Source of the DNA: Novosphingobium beihaiense | Lineage (GTDB): Bacteria; Pseudomonadota; Alphaproteobacteria; Sphingomonadales; Sphingomonadaceae | DNA: 64,000 bases | Direction of reading: 5' to 3' | NCBI RefSeq assembly: GCF_022832375.1 | Contig: NZ_JALHLG010000033.1 | Span: forward strand, 1 to 64,000 | Part shown: piece by piece, positions 1 to 9,252 of the stretch | Layout of the letters: the number at the start of each line of letters is the position of its first letter | Numbering within the stretch: the first letter of the stretch is position 1 | Notes under the pieces: generated by a model | Database searches by the model: none | The model's input: the letters and a program-made list of their open reading frames with translations, nothing else | Told to the model about the DNA's origin: nothing | Made by a program: the position numbers and the translations under genes

Positions 1-421
1 GGATTCGCTAACGGAATCCATTGGCCATTTGCGCAACAAAGCCCCCCGGCACCACTCTTTCCCCAAAAGGAAGCAGTGGTTCAGAGTTGAAGCTCCAGTC
101 CGCGAAGGCCTCAAGACAGGCTACGGCAGCCCTCTTCCCATTTTGAAGAATCATGCGATGGTTCGCCCGGGCCATAGGTGGCCTGTGGCACCGGTGTTTC
201 AGCGGGTAAGCTGACAGATGCCTACACCCTTCGGGTATCGATTCCGGGGCACGGCCTCAGCCCGATCGCCTTCGTTGCCATCAGAATGATTGATAATCAG
301 TTCCTTGCACACGTACTTTGGATTTACCTCCGAATTGCATGCCCCCGCACATCCTAACGCAGGTTAGCTAATGACTTAGTCATTGGAATGCTCTGATTCC
401 TTGGGGGGTATCGGCAAGCAC
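1..421. other. Upstream region of the EPS locus, no supported gene
   Basis: No convincing gene is seen before the first glycosyltransferase gene. One short open frame (29-214) has no recognisable domain and no clear ribosome-binding site. The stretch becomes less GC-rich around 270-345, as expected for a promoter region, and holds an inverted repeat at 354-367 just ahead of the first gene. The window edge may cut off regulatory sequence further left. Confidence 0.5.
354..367. promoter_or_regulatory. Inverted repeat CTAAC-N4-GTTAG, possible operator
   Basis: The sequence CTAACGCAGGTTAG has two perfect 5-base arms around four bases and lies about 55 bases before the first EPS gene. The same arms and spacing occur at 53067-53080. 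It may be a repressor site of TetR or similar type, but no regulator was matched to it. Confidence 0.3.
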
Positions 422-3274
422 ATGGTTGATCCGATCGTGTCCATTGTGACGCCTGCGCGCGTTGCAAGCCACACGCTGCAACGCACGTTCGCAAGCGTCG
501 CCAGCCAACTCTTCGATCGCTGGGAACATATCGTCGTAACTTATCCCTCCGATCTCGAAACGGAGCGGGTCGCCCGCCAGGGCGCGTCCCGTGATCCGCG
601 CATCGTCGTGAAAAGCGCCCCGTGTGAAACCGCCGCTGCCGCACGCAACGCCGGAGTGGCCAGCGCAAGGGGGCAGCACGTCCTGTTCCTGGATGCCGAC
701 GACACGATCGCTCCGGCCCACCTGACGCGGATGGTCCGCCAGGCCGCAGCCACCGGCGCCGATGTCGTGGTCTCGGGCTATCGCCGCATAAGTTCCGGCG
801 GAACAGTGATCCAGCGGCGCGCCGAACACACCGGCCCTCTCGACATCGACAGGATCCTGAATGGTCCGCCTGCCGCTCTGCACAGCATGCTGTTCCGCCG
901 CCAGCTGCTGGAGAAAGTCGGCTGTTTCGATGCAGGACTGGAAACAAACGAGGACTGGGACCTGTGCCTGAAGGCGGTGGCGGCGGACGCCACGTTCCAC
1001 GGCTGCCCGGGCGAATCGGCGGAATACTGGATCAGCCCGGAATCGCTTTCCAGCACAGGCGCCGCGATGATCCGTGACCGCTGGCAGGTGGCGCAGCGCG
1101 CCGAAAAGCTCCGGCTTGCCGGGAAAGGGTCTGCCGAAGGCAAGGATCTGGCCCAGGACCGGCTCAACACCGCCTTGTGGACAAGCGCCGTCGCCATCGC
1201 GCGCGGCCGCAGCACCGGGGGCCTTGCCGCGATGACCGGTGCCGGGCCGCTACCGGCCCCGGCCTCGCTGTCGGCCGGCGAAGGAACCGCGGCGCTGGTC
1301 GACGGCCTGATGGTGGGCTTTGGATGCAAGCCCTCCCGGATCGAAACGCACATGGCGGCGCGCTGGGAGGCGCTGGAAGCCTGCCTTGCCGAACTGGCCG
1401 ACGCCTTCGCCGATCCCGGTCTCGACGAAGCCTTGCTTTCCGGTTTCGAGCTGGAACTGGCCCGGATGGCATCCCCCGGTGCCCGACGCTTCATCGGCAA
1501 GAGCCTTGCGATCCCGGCAGGCCTTGGTCTGATGCGCCCGCTGGATGTCCCCGCCGATGCCCGGCAGGTCATTCTGCGCCTTCCACTGCTGCGCCCCCGG
1601 TCCATGGCGACGGCCGCTTTCGCACCGGCCGTCGCACAAGGACGGAGCGCGGCCGCGCTGCTGGCGCGGCGTGCGGCGGCCTGGCTGGCCGAACGGCCCC
1701 GTTCGCGCTTTGCCAAGCTCGCCTGGCTGCGTGACCGCGCGATACGCGCCGCCATTCTGGGACGGCGCAAGGTCCGCACGCGATTCCAGCCCGAGCCGCA
1801 GGAAGAAGCCCCCGTCGATCCCGTCTCAACCACCAATTGGGACGCGATCTTCACCAGCGAAAACCCCTGGGGCTATGACCGCGACTACGAGCAGGGCAAA
1901 TACGAACGGACACTGTCGCTGCTTGCGGGCAAGACGATCGGCCGCGCACTCGAACTCGCCTGCGCCGAGGGACATTTCACAGAGCAACTGGCCAAACGCG
2001 TGGAGCACCTCACCGCGTCCGACGTGTCCGCGAAAGCACTTGAACGGTGCGAGGAGCGATGCCGGGCCCGCGATCTGACCAATGTGGACTTCCTCGAACT
2101 CGATTTCTTCCAGAAGCCGATCGGCGAAGGCTGGGATCTCATCGTATCGTCCGAAGTGCTCTACTACATGGCCTCTCGCGACGATCTCGCCCGCTACGCG
2201 CGCCGGGTTTCCGAAGCTCTGGCGGATGGAGGATACTTTCTCCACGCCCACGCCTACGAGGTCGACGACAGCCGGGACCGCAGCGGCTTCGACTGGGGAG
2301 ACCAGTTCGCGGCCCGCACGATTTCCCGAACGTTTTCAGACACTCCTGGCCTCGTCCTCGAAGCCGCCATCGAAACGGAACTCTATCGCTGCGAGCTCTA
2401 CCGCAAGCGCGGCGCGCAGGATCAGGCCGCCCTTCCCGCTCAGGCCGTGACGCAGTCGATCCGTTCCGAACTCGATCCGGCGCTGGCCGCCGACGCCGTC
2501 TGGAACGGCGCTCTGGTCACGCGCGGCGAAGCAGAAGCCGAGCGCCACTACCGCGTGCCCGTGCTGATGTACCATTCCATTTCCAGCCACGGCCCAGACT
2601 CGCTGCGCCCGTGGCGGACCACGCCGGAAGAGTTCGAACATCAGCTCCGGTTTCTCCGGCGGCGCGGCTACCGCTCGCTGTCGATGGAGGAATGGGATAC
2701 GGCACGCGCACGCGGAACCGCGCTCAGCGGCCGTCCGGTCCTCATCACCTTCGACGACGGGTTCGCGGATTTCGCCGAACAGGCCTGGCCTATCCTGAAA
2801 CGCAACGGCTTCGATGCGCTGGCCTTCGTGGTTTCCGGCGCGGCAGGCGAGGCGTCGGACTGGGACCGCTGGCACGGCCCGCCCGCGCCGCTCATGGATT
2901 GGGAATGCCTGGCCAGCCTGGCGGACGAGGGGCTTGCCATCGGCAGCCATTTCCACACACACCTGCCGCTGGACCACCTAACGTCAGCCGAGATCGAACG
3001 CCAGGCCCGCCTGTCACGCGAAATCATTGCCAGCAAGACCGGCACGGTGCCAACCACGATCGCGCCTCCTTTCGGGATCTGCCAGCCCCGCCATGCGGAA
3101 ATCCTGCGCCGGGCCGGGTTCGAGCGCGTGTTTCTGGCCGAAGGCGATCAGGCTCCGCTCTTCGGCCCACGGCTGCGCACGCCGCGCATAGAGGTGCCGG
3201 GCGGCCTGCCTATTTCCCATTTCGCGGAGCTGGTCGGCGCAACCGAACCCGCCGAAGCGGCAGACCTGCCATGA
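422..3274 (+). CDS. Glycosyltransferase 2 - methyltransferase - polysaccharide deacetylase fusion
   Basis: A 950-residue protein with three domains. Residues 1-215 are a GT2 nucleotide-sugar transferase with DADD at 91-94 and the late EDWDL motif. A helical linker follows. Residues 472-660 are a SAM methyltransferase of NodS-like type (LELACAEGHF glycine motif, then SSEVLYYM). Residues about 711-935 are a NodB-like deacetylase with the metal pair in TFDDG (D778, D779), a histidine motif SHFHTH and APPFG. The protein probably adds a sugar and removes acyl groups or methylates a residue of the EPS repeat unit. I chose ATG 422, which begins MVDPIVSIVTP, rather than TTG 383, because GT2 proteins usually start just before this strand. 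Its stop overlaps the next start (ATGA). The substrates cannot be read from sequence. Confidence 0.85.
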   Translation: MVDPIVSIVTPARVASHTLQRTFASVASQLFDRWEHIVVTYPSDLETERVARQGASRDPRIVVKSAPCETAAAARNAGVASARGQHVLFLDADDTIAPAHLTRMVRQAAATGADVVVSGYRRISSGGTVIQRRAEHTGPLDIDRILNGPPAALHSMLFRRQLLEKVGCFDAGLETNEDWDLCLKAVAADATFHGCPGESAEYWISPESLSSTGAAMIRDRWQVAQRAEKLRLAGKGSAEGKDLAQDRLNTALWTSAVAIARGRSTGGLAAMTGAGPLPAPASLSAGEGTAALVDGLMVGFGCKPSRIETHMAARWEALEACLAELADAFADPGLDEALLSGFELELARMASPGARRFIGKSLAIPAGLGLMRPLDVPADARQVILRLPLLRPRSMATAAFAPAVAQGRSAAALLARRAAAWLAERPRSRFAKLAWLRDRAIRAAILGRRKVRTRFQPEPQEEAPVDPVSTTNWDAIFTSENPWGYDRDYEQGKYERTLSLLAGKTIGRALELACAEGHFTEQLAKRVEHLTASDVSAKALERCEERCRARDLTNVDFLELDFFQKPIGEGWDLIVSSEVLYYMASRDDLARYARRVSEALADGGYFLHAHAYEVDDSRDRSGFDWGDQFAARTISRTFSDTPGLVLEAAIETELYRCELYRKRGAQDQAALPAQAVTQSIRSELDPALAADAVWNGALVTRGEAEAERHYRVPVLMYHSISSHGPDSLRPWRTTPEEFEHQLRFLRRRGYRSLSMEEWDTARARGTALSGRPVLITFDDGFADFAEQAWPILKRNGFDALAFVVSGAAGEASDWDRWHGPPAPLMDWECLASLADEGLAIGSHFHTHLPLDHLTSAEIERQARLSREIIASKTGTVPTTIAPPFGICQPRHAEILRRAGFERVFLAEGDQAPLFGPRLRTPRIEVPGGLPISHFAELVGATEPAEAADLP

Positions 3275-5364
3275 TGGGCGCCGCCCCGCAGGTCAGCTTC
3301 ATAGTGCCTGCCTACAACGCCGCGCAAACCCTTCCAGAAACACTGAAAAGCCTGGAGGCCCAGACCATCGCGGACTGGGAGGCGATTGTCGTGGATGATG
3401 GCTCTCGCGACCGCACGCCGCAGGTCGCAAAGCGCTGGGCCAAGGACGATCCGCGCATCCGCGTGATCCGCCAGACCAATGCCGGAGCCTCCGCCGCGCG
3501 CAACAGGGGCATCGCCGAAGCCAGAGGCGCCTATATCGCCTTTCTCGATTCCGACGACTGGATCACGCCGGATTTCCTCGAAACCCTGCTGCCTTTGACG
3601 GACGGCGGCCGGACGGTCGCCTATTGCGCCTACCAGCGGATTCTGCCCAGCGGACGCACCGGGCCGGTAGACTGGTGCCCGGAACTGCAGGCGGACGCTT
3701 TCGAAGTCCTCGTGCACCGGTGCGAACCGGCCATACACTGCCTTTTGATCCCCGCCGCCGTGCTGCACGCCGCCGGTGGCTTCGACACTTCCCTGCGGAC
3801 ATGCGAGGACTGGGATCTGTGGTTGCGGATCGCGAGGACCGGCGCGGCGTTCCACGGCACGCAGCGCGCGCTTTCCAGCTACCGGATGCAGCCCTTTTCG
3901 CTCTCGACGATGCGCGCGCTGCAGGACGACGCAGGCCGTGTCTCCGCGTTGGCCTCTCGCCCCGATCCCCGGGTAACAGCCCCGGCGGCGCCTTACGCGA
4001 ATGGCTGGCAGGAAGCACCGGATAAGCGGCTGGCCGCGGCCCTGACCGAACAAGGGCGCCGCTTCAGCCGCGGCCTCCCCCTTGAGCCGGACTGGATCGT
4101 CAAGGCCCTGGGAGCCGATTGGCGGGAAGCTGCAGCATCGGGCCCGGGCGATGTGGTCGCAGCCATCGAACAGGCCAGCACGCGCCTGTCCCCGAACCCC
4201 GGCGCCCGGTTCGTGCAGGACATGGCCAAGGCCGTCGCGCAATCCGATCCCTGGCTGGGCGCCCTGCTGCTGGACTGGCATGACCTTCACCGGGCCGAGA
4301 AAGCCTCGCAAAGAGAGCCTGCCTGCATCGGGCGGTGGCTTGCCATACCGGTCGATCTGAACGATCTTCCCGGCATCCTTTCACCGCCGCCGGGCTGCGA
4401 TGCGCTGTTGCTGAACTGCCGCATCCAGGGGCGCTGGCGGGCTCTGGCGCTGCCGTTTCACGAGCCGCTCTCCCGCGCGCAGATCGCCCAGGCCCTGCTG
4501 CACCACTTCAGCATTCCCGAACTGGCAAGAGAAGCGAAAGTCTGGCGCTCACCGCGCTTTATGGCCCGGCTGGCCGCCGAAACCGCTGCCATGGCCCGCC
4601 ACAATGGCTTTCGTGTGCCAGACCGGGCGCGGCTGACGGCATGGGGCAGCACGGCCCTGCGCCGCGCGTTCGCCCGCCAGACCGGTATCAAACCGGCACC
4701 GCTGGTGCCCGGAACGCCGTTCGGCGTGGTGCCGGTGCTCATGTTCGACCGCATCGTTACCGGCACAGCGGGCGTTCTCGATGCCGAGATCGGAACCCGG
4801 CAACTCGGTGAACTCTTCGCCCTGCTGGCCGAAGAAGGCTATCAGGCCGTGAGCCTTGCCGAACTCGCCGCGGCCCGGCGGGGAGAGCTTGCCGTGCCGG
4901 AACGCCCTGTCGTTCTGGCTTTCACCGACGCACCCAGCGCGCTCTCTACCGGCGTTCTGACGGACTTGCCCCCTGCCCTCGGATGCGCTGAGGTTTTCTT
5001 CACACCCGGCGACATTGCCCGCGGCTTGCCCCGCGACGCCATGCGCGGGGAAGCAGGCGCACGGCTGCGAGCAAGCCTGCGCGTGCCGGAAATGCCGCTC
5101 GCCACGGCCGAGGCCCTTTCCGTCACCGCGCATTGGCAAAGCCAGCTCGCTCTCCAAAGCGGGCAGCAGGCGGCCAGCGGCGCCTATTGCGATTGCCCCG
5201 GACTGCCCGCCGCCATTCTCCAGCACGCAGGCTTTGCGCTTGTCCTTTCCCCGGGATCGACCCCGGCGAGGCTGGACACGGGTTGCCCTTTCATTCCCGC
5301 CATACAGTGCAGCGGAGCCGGGGGCATCGGCGATGTCCTCGAATGCCTGCGGCCTGCGGCCTGA
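3271..5364 (+). CDS. Glycosyltransferase 2 with degenerate deacetylase-like C-terminus
   Basis: A 697-residue sibling of the preceding protein. Residues 1-215 are a GT2 domain (VDDGS near 41, DSDD at 93-96, CEDWDLWLR later). The linker keeps the same landmark (GRWLAIP here, GKSLAIP there), but no methyltransferase domain is present. The C-terminal third aligns by eye with the NodB-like domain of the neighbour, yet its motifs are lost: TFDDG became AFTDA (550-554), the SHFHTH motif is absent and APPFG became a Cys-containing CDCPG. The glycosyltransferase is probably active; the C-terminal domain is probably non-catalytic, perhaps binding polysaccharide. The ATG overlaps the previous stop by one base-pair step, so the two are likely co-translated and arose by duplication. 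Confidence 0.8.
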   Translation: MMGAAPQVSFIVPAYNAAQTLPETLKSLEAQTIADWEAIVVDDGSRDRTPQVAKRWAKDDPRIRVIRQTNAGASAARNRGIAEARGAYIAFLDSDDWITPDFLETLLPLTDGGRTVAYCAYQRILPSGRTGPVDWCPELQADAFEVLVHRCEPAIHCLLIPAAVLHAAGGFDTSLRTCEDWDLWLRIARTGAAFHGTQRALSSYRMQPFSLSTMRALQDDAGRVSALASRPDPRVTAPAAPYANGWQEAPDKRLAAALTEQGRRFSRGLPLEPDWIVKALGADWREAAASGPGDVVAAIEQASTRLSPNPGARFVQDMAKAVAQSDPWLGALLLDWHDLHRAEKASQREPACIGRWLAIPVDLNDLPGILSPPPGCDALLLNCRIQGRWRALALPFHEPLSRAQIAQALLHHFSIPELAREAKVWRSPRFMARLAAETAAMARHNGFRVPDRARLTAWGSTALRRAFARQTGIKPAPLVPGTPFGVVPVLMFDRIVTGTAGVLDAEIGTRQLGELFALLAEEGYQAVSLAELAAARRGELAVPERPVVLAFTDAPSALSTGVLTDLPPALGCAEVFFTPGDIARGLPRDAMRGEAGARLRASLRVPEMPLATAEALSVTAHWQSQLALQSGQQAASGAYCDCPGLPAAILQHAGFALVLSPGSTPARLDTGCPFIPAIQCSGAGGIGDVLECLRPAA

Positions 5365-5368
5365 TCCC

Positions 5369-7135
5369 ATGGCGGCGTCCCCGGAACACACCGGCACGGC
5401 CCAGCTCACCAGCGCTCTGCGGTTGATGGCGCCCGAACTCAGAGCCAGGAAAGGGATACTGGCTTTCCTCGTCGTTCTCGGCCTGGGCGTCGCCGTGGCC
5501 GAGACGCTGGGGGCGGCGACGCTCCTGCTGCTGTTCACCGTCATGTTCGGCGATCCCAAGTCGCTTGTCAGCCTGGAATTCACCGACGATGCGATCGTGA
5601 ACGCCGCGATTGCCAAAGTTCTGTCGGTACTGGAGGCCAATCTGGCCGTGACAGTGACGGCACTGGTTATGCTTCTGCTCTTGAGGATAGCCATCGTCGC
5701 CATCCACGGCGTCGTGACAAGCCGGGTGGAGGAACGCGTGGCGCACCGCCTTCGCGTCCGCCTGTTTGAGGCGTGCCTGCGGCTTCCCCTGCTGGAAGCC
5801 CGCCAGCATTCCTGGGGCCAACTCTACAGCGCGATAGACCAGCACAGCCATGCCGTCCCCGAAGTGCTGGATGCGATCTGCTATGCCCTGCGCGATGCCG
5901 TGGTGCTGGTTCTGCTGGGGCTGCTGCTGCTGATCGGCGCCCCGGCGCTGCTGGGCGTCGCTCTCGCCACGGCGGTCGTGACCAGCCGTCTGCAACGTCT
6001 GGCCGACCGCCCGGTCCACGATGCGGGTGTGCAGATTGCGCAAGCCCAGCAGAAGATGTCCGAAACGCTGATCCGCACAGTGCAGGCCATGCGCACGATC
6101 AGGGCTTTCGGCCTCACCAAAGCGCAGACCGCACGGTTTTCTCAGGTTTCGGACGAGACCGCACGGGCTCAGGCGCGCGCGCAGGTCATCACCAGCCTTA
6201 CCGAACCGCTCAGCCATGTCAGCACGCTGGTAGCCGTGCTGGCCATGGGGCTGTTTGCGGGGCTTTCCGGAACCGCGCCTGCGACTTTGGCTCTGGCCGC
6301 CGGGCTGCTCTATCGCCTGCAGCCCTATGCCGCCTCGATCCAGGAATGCCGCCTCCTCATCGTCGAGCGGCTGCCGAGCCTGCGCATTGTCAACGAAGTT
6401 CTGGAGCGGGCCCCTGCCCCCGTTCGGCCCGGCACCCGTTTGCCCGGCGGCCCTTCCGAGATCCGCTTCGAACGGGTTTCGTTTCGCTATCCGGGGGCCC
6501 GGCGCACTTTGCTCAACGAGGTATCGCTGGCGATCCCGCCCAGCGGATGGACGCATATCGATGGCCCCAGCGGGGCTGGCAAGTCCACCATCGTCAACCT
6601 TCTGCTCGGCCTTATCGATCCGGACCACGGGGTGATAACCGCCGGCGGATACCCGCTTCGCGAACTTGAGCCGGAAAGCTGGCGCCAGACCATCGCCGTC
6701 TGCGGTCAGGATATCGAACTGATCAGCGGCTCGGTTCGCGAGAATATCATCCTCGGCACCCCGGATGCGGATGACGCGCTCGTCTCCAGAGCCATTGATG
6801 CCTCCGGCCTCGCCCCTCTGATCGCCTCGCTTCCCGCCGGTCTCGATACCCCGCTGGGAGAACAGGGCAGCCTGCTGTCGGGCGGTCAGCGGCAGAGGGT
6901 GGGCATTGCCCGCGCGCTGGTGCGCCAGCCCGCTCTGCTCATTCTCGACGAAGCCTCAAGCGCACTGGATCAGCCGTCCCAGCAAGCCATCATGGAGGCC
7001 ATTGCCCGGGAAATGCAGGGCAAGGCAGTGATCGTCATCGGCCACCAGCTCGTGCCCCTGCCCGAACTGGCCGCGTATTTTCACTTCGGCCTTCCCGCCC
7101 ATACTGTTCGCGAGGCCCAGCTCCACCATGCTTGA
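5369..7135 (+). CDS. ABC exporter, transmembrane and ATPase domains fused
   Basis: A 588-residue half-transporter of the MsbA/PglK class. The first ~320 residues carry about six hydrophobic segments. The ATPase domain follows with Walker A GPSGAGKST (399-407), signature LSGGQ (503-507), Walker B LLILDEASSALD and a switch histidine in VIGHQ. Such proteins act as homodimers that flip lipid-linked saccharides or export lipids or peptides. ATG 5369 lies four bases after the previous stop; an upstream ATG at 5333 would overlap it. The next glycosyltransferase overlaps its end by eight bases, so it is part of the same transcript. The locus also encodes a Wzx-type flippase, so the substrate of this exporter is open. 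Confidence 0.85.
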   Translation: MAASPEHTGTAQLTSALRLMAPELRARKGILAFLVVLGLGVAVAETLGAATLLLLFTVMFGDPKSLVSLEFTDDAIVNAAIAKVLSVLEANLAVTVTALVMLLLLRIAIVAIHGVVTSRVEERVAHRLRVRLFEACLRLPLLEARQHSWGQLYSAIDQHSHAVPEVLDAICYALRDAVVLVLLGLLLLIGAPALLGVALATAVVTSRLQRLADRPVHDAGVQIAQAQQKMSETLIRTVQAMRTIRAFGLTKAQTARFSQVSDETARAQARAQVITSLTEPLSHVSTLVAVLAMGLFAGLSGTAPATLALAAGLLYRLQPYAASIQECRLLIVERLPSLRIVNEVLERAPAPVRPGTRLPGGPSEIRFERVSFRYPGARRTLLNEVSLAIPPSGWTHIDGPSGAGKSTIVNLLLGLIDPDHGVITAGGYPLRELEPESWRQTIAVCGQDIELISGSVRENIILGTPDADDALVSRAIDASGLAPLIASLPAGLDTPLGEQGSLLSGGQRQRVGIARALVRQPALLILDEASSALDQPSQQAIMEAIAREMQGKAVIVIGHQLVPLPELAAYFHFGLPAHTVREAQLHHA

Positions 7136-8228
7136 CAGCCGGACATCGGTGGCCGTCATCATTCCCGCCTTCAACGCGGGTGCGACCATTGCCAGAACGC
7201 TGCGATCGGTGCTGGCGCAAAGTCTCGTGCCCGACGAAGTCGTGATCGTCGATGACGGTTCGACCGACGATACCCTCATCCGGATCCAGGCCTTCGCACC
7301 GCATTTCCCGCAGCTCACCGTGACAAGCCAGGCCAATGCCGGGCCCGCCTCCGCGCGCAATTGCGCCATCCGTCTGACGGACTCCGCCTTCGTCGCGCCG
7401 ATCGATGCCGACGACGTCTGGCATCCGGACTATCTGCAGGCCTGCGTGTCCGCGCTCCGCACCAACCCGCATGTCGGGCTGGCCTATGCCTGGCATCACC
7501 TCATCGACATGGAGGATCGCGTCCTGCGCGGACCTATGCCCTTCACTGTCGAAGGGGAAGCGCTGGGCCCGATGCTGCTCACCAATTTCGTCGGCAATGG
7601 CAGCAGCGCCGTCTACCGGCGGCAGGCCATAGAGGACGCCGGGTTCTATCAGCCCCCCACGCGGCGCAGCCACGGCGGAGAGGACTATCTCCTGCAATTG
7701 CGCATTGCCGCGGAATGGCAGGTGGCCTGCGTGCAAAGGGATCTGGTGGGATACCGCAAGGCCTGGGGATCGCTTTCGAGCGACTGCCGCGACGCGCTCA
7801 CCACCCGGCTCGCCGCCATCCGCATCGCGCTGAACGAGTCCGGTCCCTGCCGTTTTCCCGTCGAGCGCTGGGTGCGCGGCGATGCGCAACGCACGCTTGC
7901 GGTTCGCCTGCTGGGACAGGGAGACTGGTCCGAATCGATGCGTACTGCGGCAAGGGCACTGGCATCGGACACACCGGCCTTCCTGTTCGATTTCGGCTTG
8001 CGTGTGCGCAACCTGGCCCTGCGGCGGATCGCGGGCCACGCGCCGGTGGACCGCCCGCTGGACCGCTTGCTGCTCTGGCGCCTCCGGCTCCTGACCGGCC
8101 GCCTAGCGCGCGGAGGAACGGTGCCCTACCCTCTCGAAAGCCAATGGGCGCTGCCATACGATCCCGCTCCAGCCTTCGATGCGCCCGATAGTCTGCCCGC
8201 TGTAGTACCGCAACCGGGGCAGGTTTAG
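7128..8228 (+). CDS. Glycosyltransferase family 2
   Basis: A 366-residue protein with a GT2 fold: VIIPAFNAG at the start, VDDGSTDD near 41, AGPASARN and the metal-binding DADD at 93-96, then GGEDYLLQLR as the acceptor-side acidic motif. The C-terminal ~100 residues are basic and helical without a clear membrane span. It presumably adds one sugar to the lipid-linked EPS repeat on the cytoplasmic side. Its start overlaps the ABC exporter gene. Its last 126 bases overlap, tail to tail, the gene on the other strand, which is unusual; both reading frames end in plausible protein sequence there. Confidence 0.85.
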   Translation: MLDSRTSVAVIIPAFNAGATIARTLRSVLAQSLVPDEVVIVDDGSTDDTLIRIQAFAPHFPQLTVTSQANAGPASARNCAIRLTDSAFVAPIDADDVWHPDYLQACVSALRTNPHVGLAYAWHHLIDMEDRVLRGPMPFTVEGEALGPMLLTNFVGNGSSAVYRRQAIEDAGFYQPPTRRSHGGEDYLLQLRIAAEWQVACVQRDLVGYRKAWGSLSSDCRDALTTRLAAIRIALNESGPCRFPVERWVRGDAQRTLAVRLLGQGDWSESMRTAARALASDTPAFLFDFGLRVRNLALRRIAGHAPVDRPLDRLLLWRLRLLTGRLARGGTVPYPLESQWALPYDPAPAFDAPDSLPAVVPQPGQV

Positions 8229-9032
8229 CACCAGCAGAGCGCGCATCACGTTCACCAGGCTGCGCCCCGCCCACCAAACCAGCGCCGCCGGGCCGAAGTG
8301 ATGCTTGCGCAGAACATAGCCGAGACCGCGGGCATAGACCCTGCCCTTGCGGACCATGGCATCGTCGGGCTGATGGACCGGCAGTTCATGGTGATGACCG
8401 ATCAGCCCGGGATCGAAATAGCACGGCGCTCCCTGCTCAAGCGCGCGCAGGATCAGATCGTAGCCCTCCCCGCCCTGCCACACGCCCGGCCCGCCAAGGG
8501 AGATGTTCTCGTCATAACCGCCAAGCGCCTTCATCAGCCCGGCATCGACGGCCATGTTCCATTCGATCTGCCGCGTAAAGACGTTGGACCGGCGGATCGG
8601 GCCGCTATGCCGGTCGAACCGGCCGTTTATGGTGCGCCCGAAGACATCCGCGGCCCGGCCGGTGACGAGTTGCGCGCCGGTCCTCTCCAGTATCCCGTCG
8701 AGGCGATCAAGATAGCCGGGGGGATACCATGCGTCATCATCCGGGAAGAGCAGTATGCCCGCCTCTGCCTGCAGCCAGCCGATATTGCGCGCCACGCTGG
8801 CACCGCCTCCCCTCGGGATACGCAGATGCCGGATGCGGAACGGCCAGCGCGCCTGATCCAGCAAGGGTGCCAGAACGATCTTGTCGTTCTGATCGACGAT
8901 GATCACCTCGAAATCTGAGAATGTCTGCTGTGCCAGACTCTGCAGGAGGCGCTGCAGGTCCCGGTTCCTGTCCACCGTCGCAACGACGAGGCTGAAACGG
9001 AACGCCCGCCCGGTATCTGGATCTTGGCCCAT
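8103..9032 (-). CDS. Glycosyltransferase family 2
   Basis: A 309-residue GT2 protein on the minus strand. It starts FRFSLVVATVDRNRDL, has IIVDQND near 45, GGGASVARN, the metal motif DDD at 98-100 (FPDDDAW) and GGEGYDLILRALE. It resembles the group of GT2 enzymes annotated in O-antigen and EPS loci; sugar specificity is unknown. The gene stands alone, converging on the previous glycosyltransferase with a 126-base overlap and divided by 220 bases from the divergent GT4 gene at 9253. Its orientation suggests its own promoter in that 220-base gap. Confidence 0.83.
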   Translation of the reverse strand: MGQDPDTGRAFRFSLVVATVDRNRDLQRLLQSLAQQTFSDFEVIIVDQNDKIVLAPLLDQARWPFRIRHLRIPRGGGASVARNIGWLQAEAGILLFPDDDAWYPPGYLDRLDGILERTGAQLVTGRAADVFGRTINGRFDRHSGPIRRSNVFTRQIEWNMAVDAGLMKALGGYDENISLGGPGVWQGGEGYDLILRALEQGAPCYFDPGLIGHHHELPVHQPDDAMVRKGRVYARGLGYVLRKHHFGPAALVWWAGRSLVNVMRALLVLNLPRLRYYSGQTIGRIEGWSGIVWQRPLAFERVGHRSSAR

Positions 9033-9252
9033 GAGGCCATGTGGTACCTAACTTCGCGGGTGCAGGCTTCTGCCCAATGGTATTAGCCCGCTTGAAAGCG
9101 TTGTCTGCGGGCATTGCCGACGTCTAAAATATCCCCAAGGTCGCAATCGAGACAGCAGGGGCTAACGGCGCATGGACTGTCCTTTTTCAGACCGGCTGGC
9201 GCGCTTTCCATCGGGATCCCCGGCTGGCGCCATCCGGACTGCAGAATTCTAG

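Noticed and set aside
29..214. 61-residue open frame at the left edge
   Set aside because: No ribosome site, no domain, and composition unlike the coding neighbours.
2047..3270. Long in-frame extension upstream of the second glycosyltransferase
   Set aside because: It lies inside the first fusion gene in another frame, is arginine-rich and has no domain; ATG 3271 gives the correct GT2 start.
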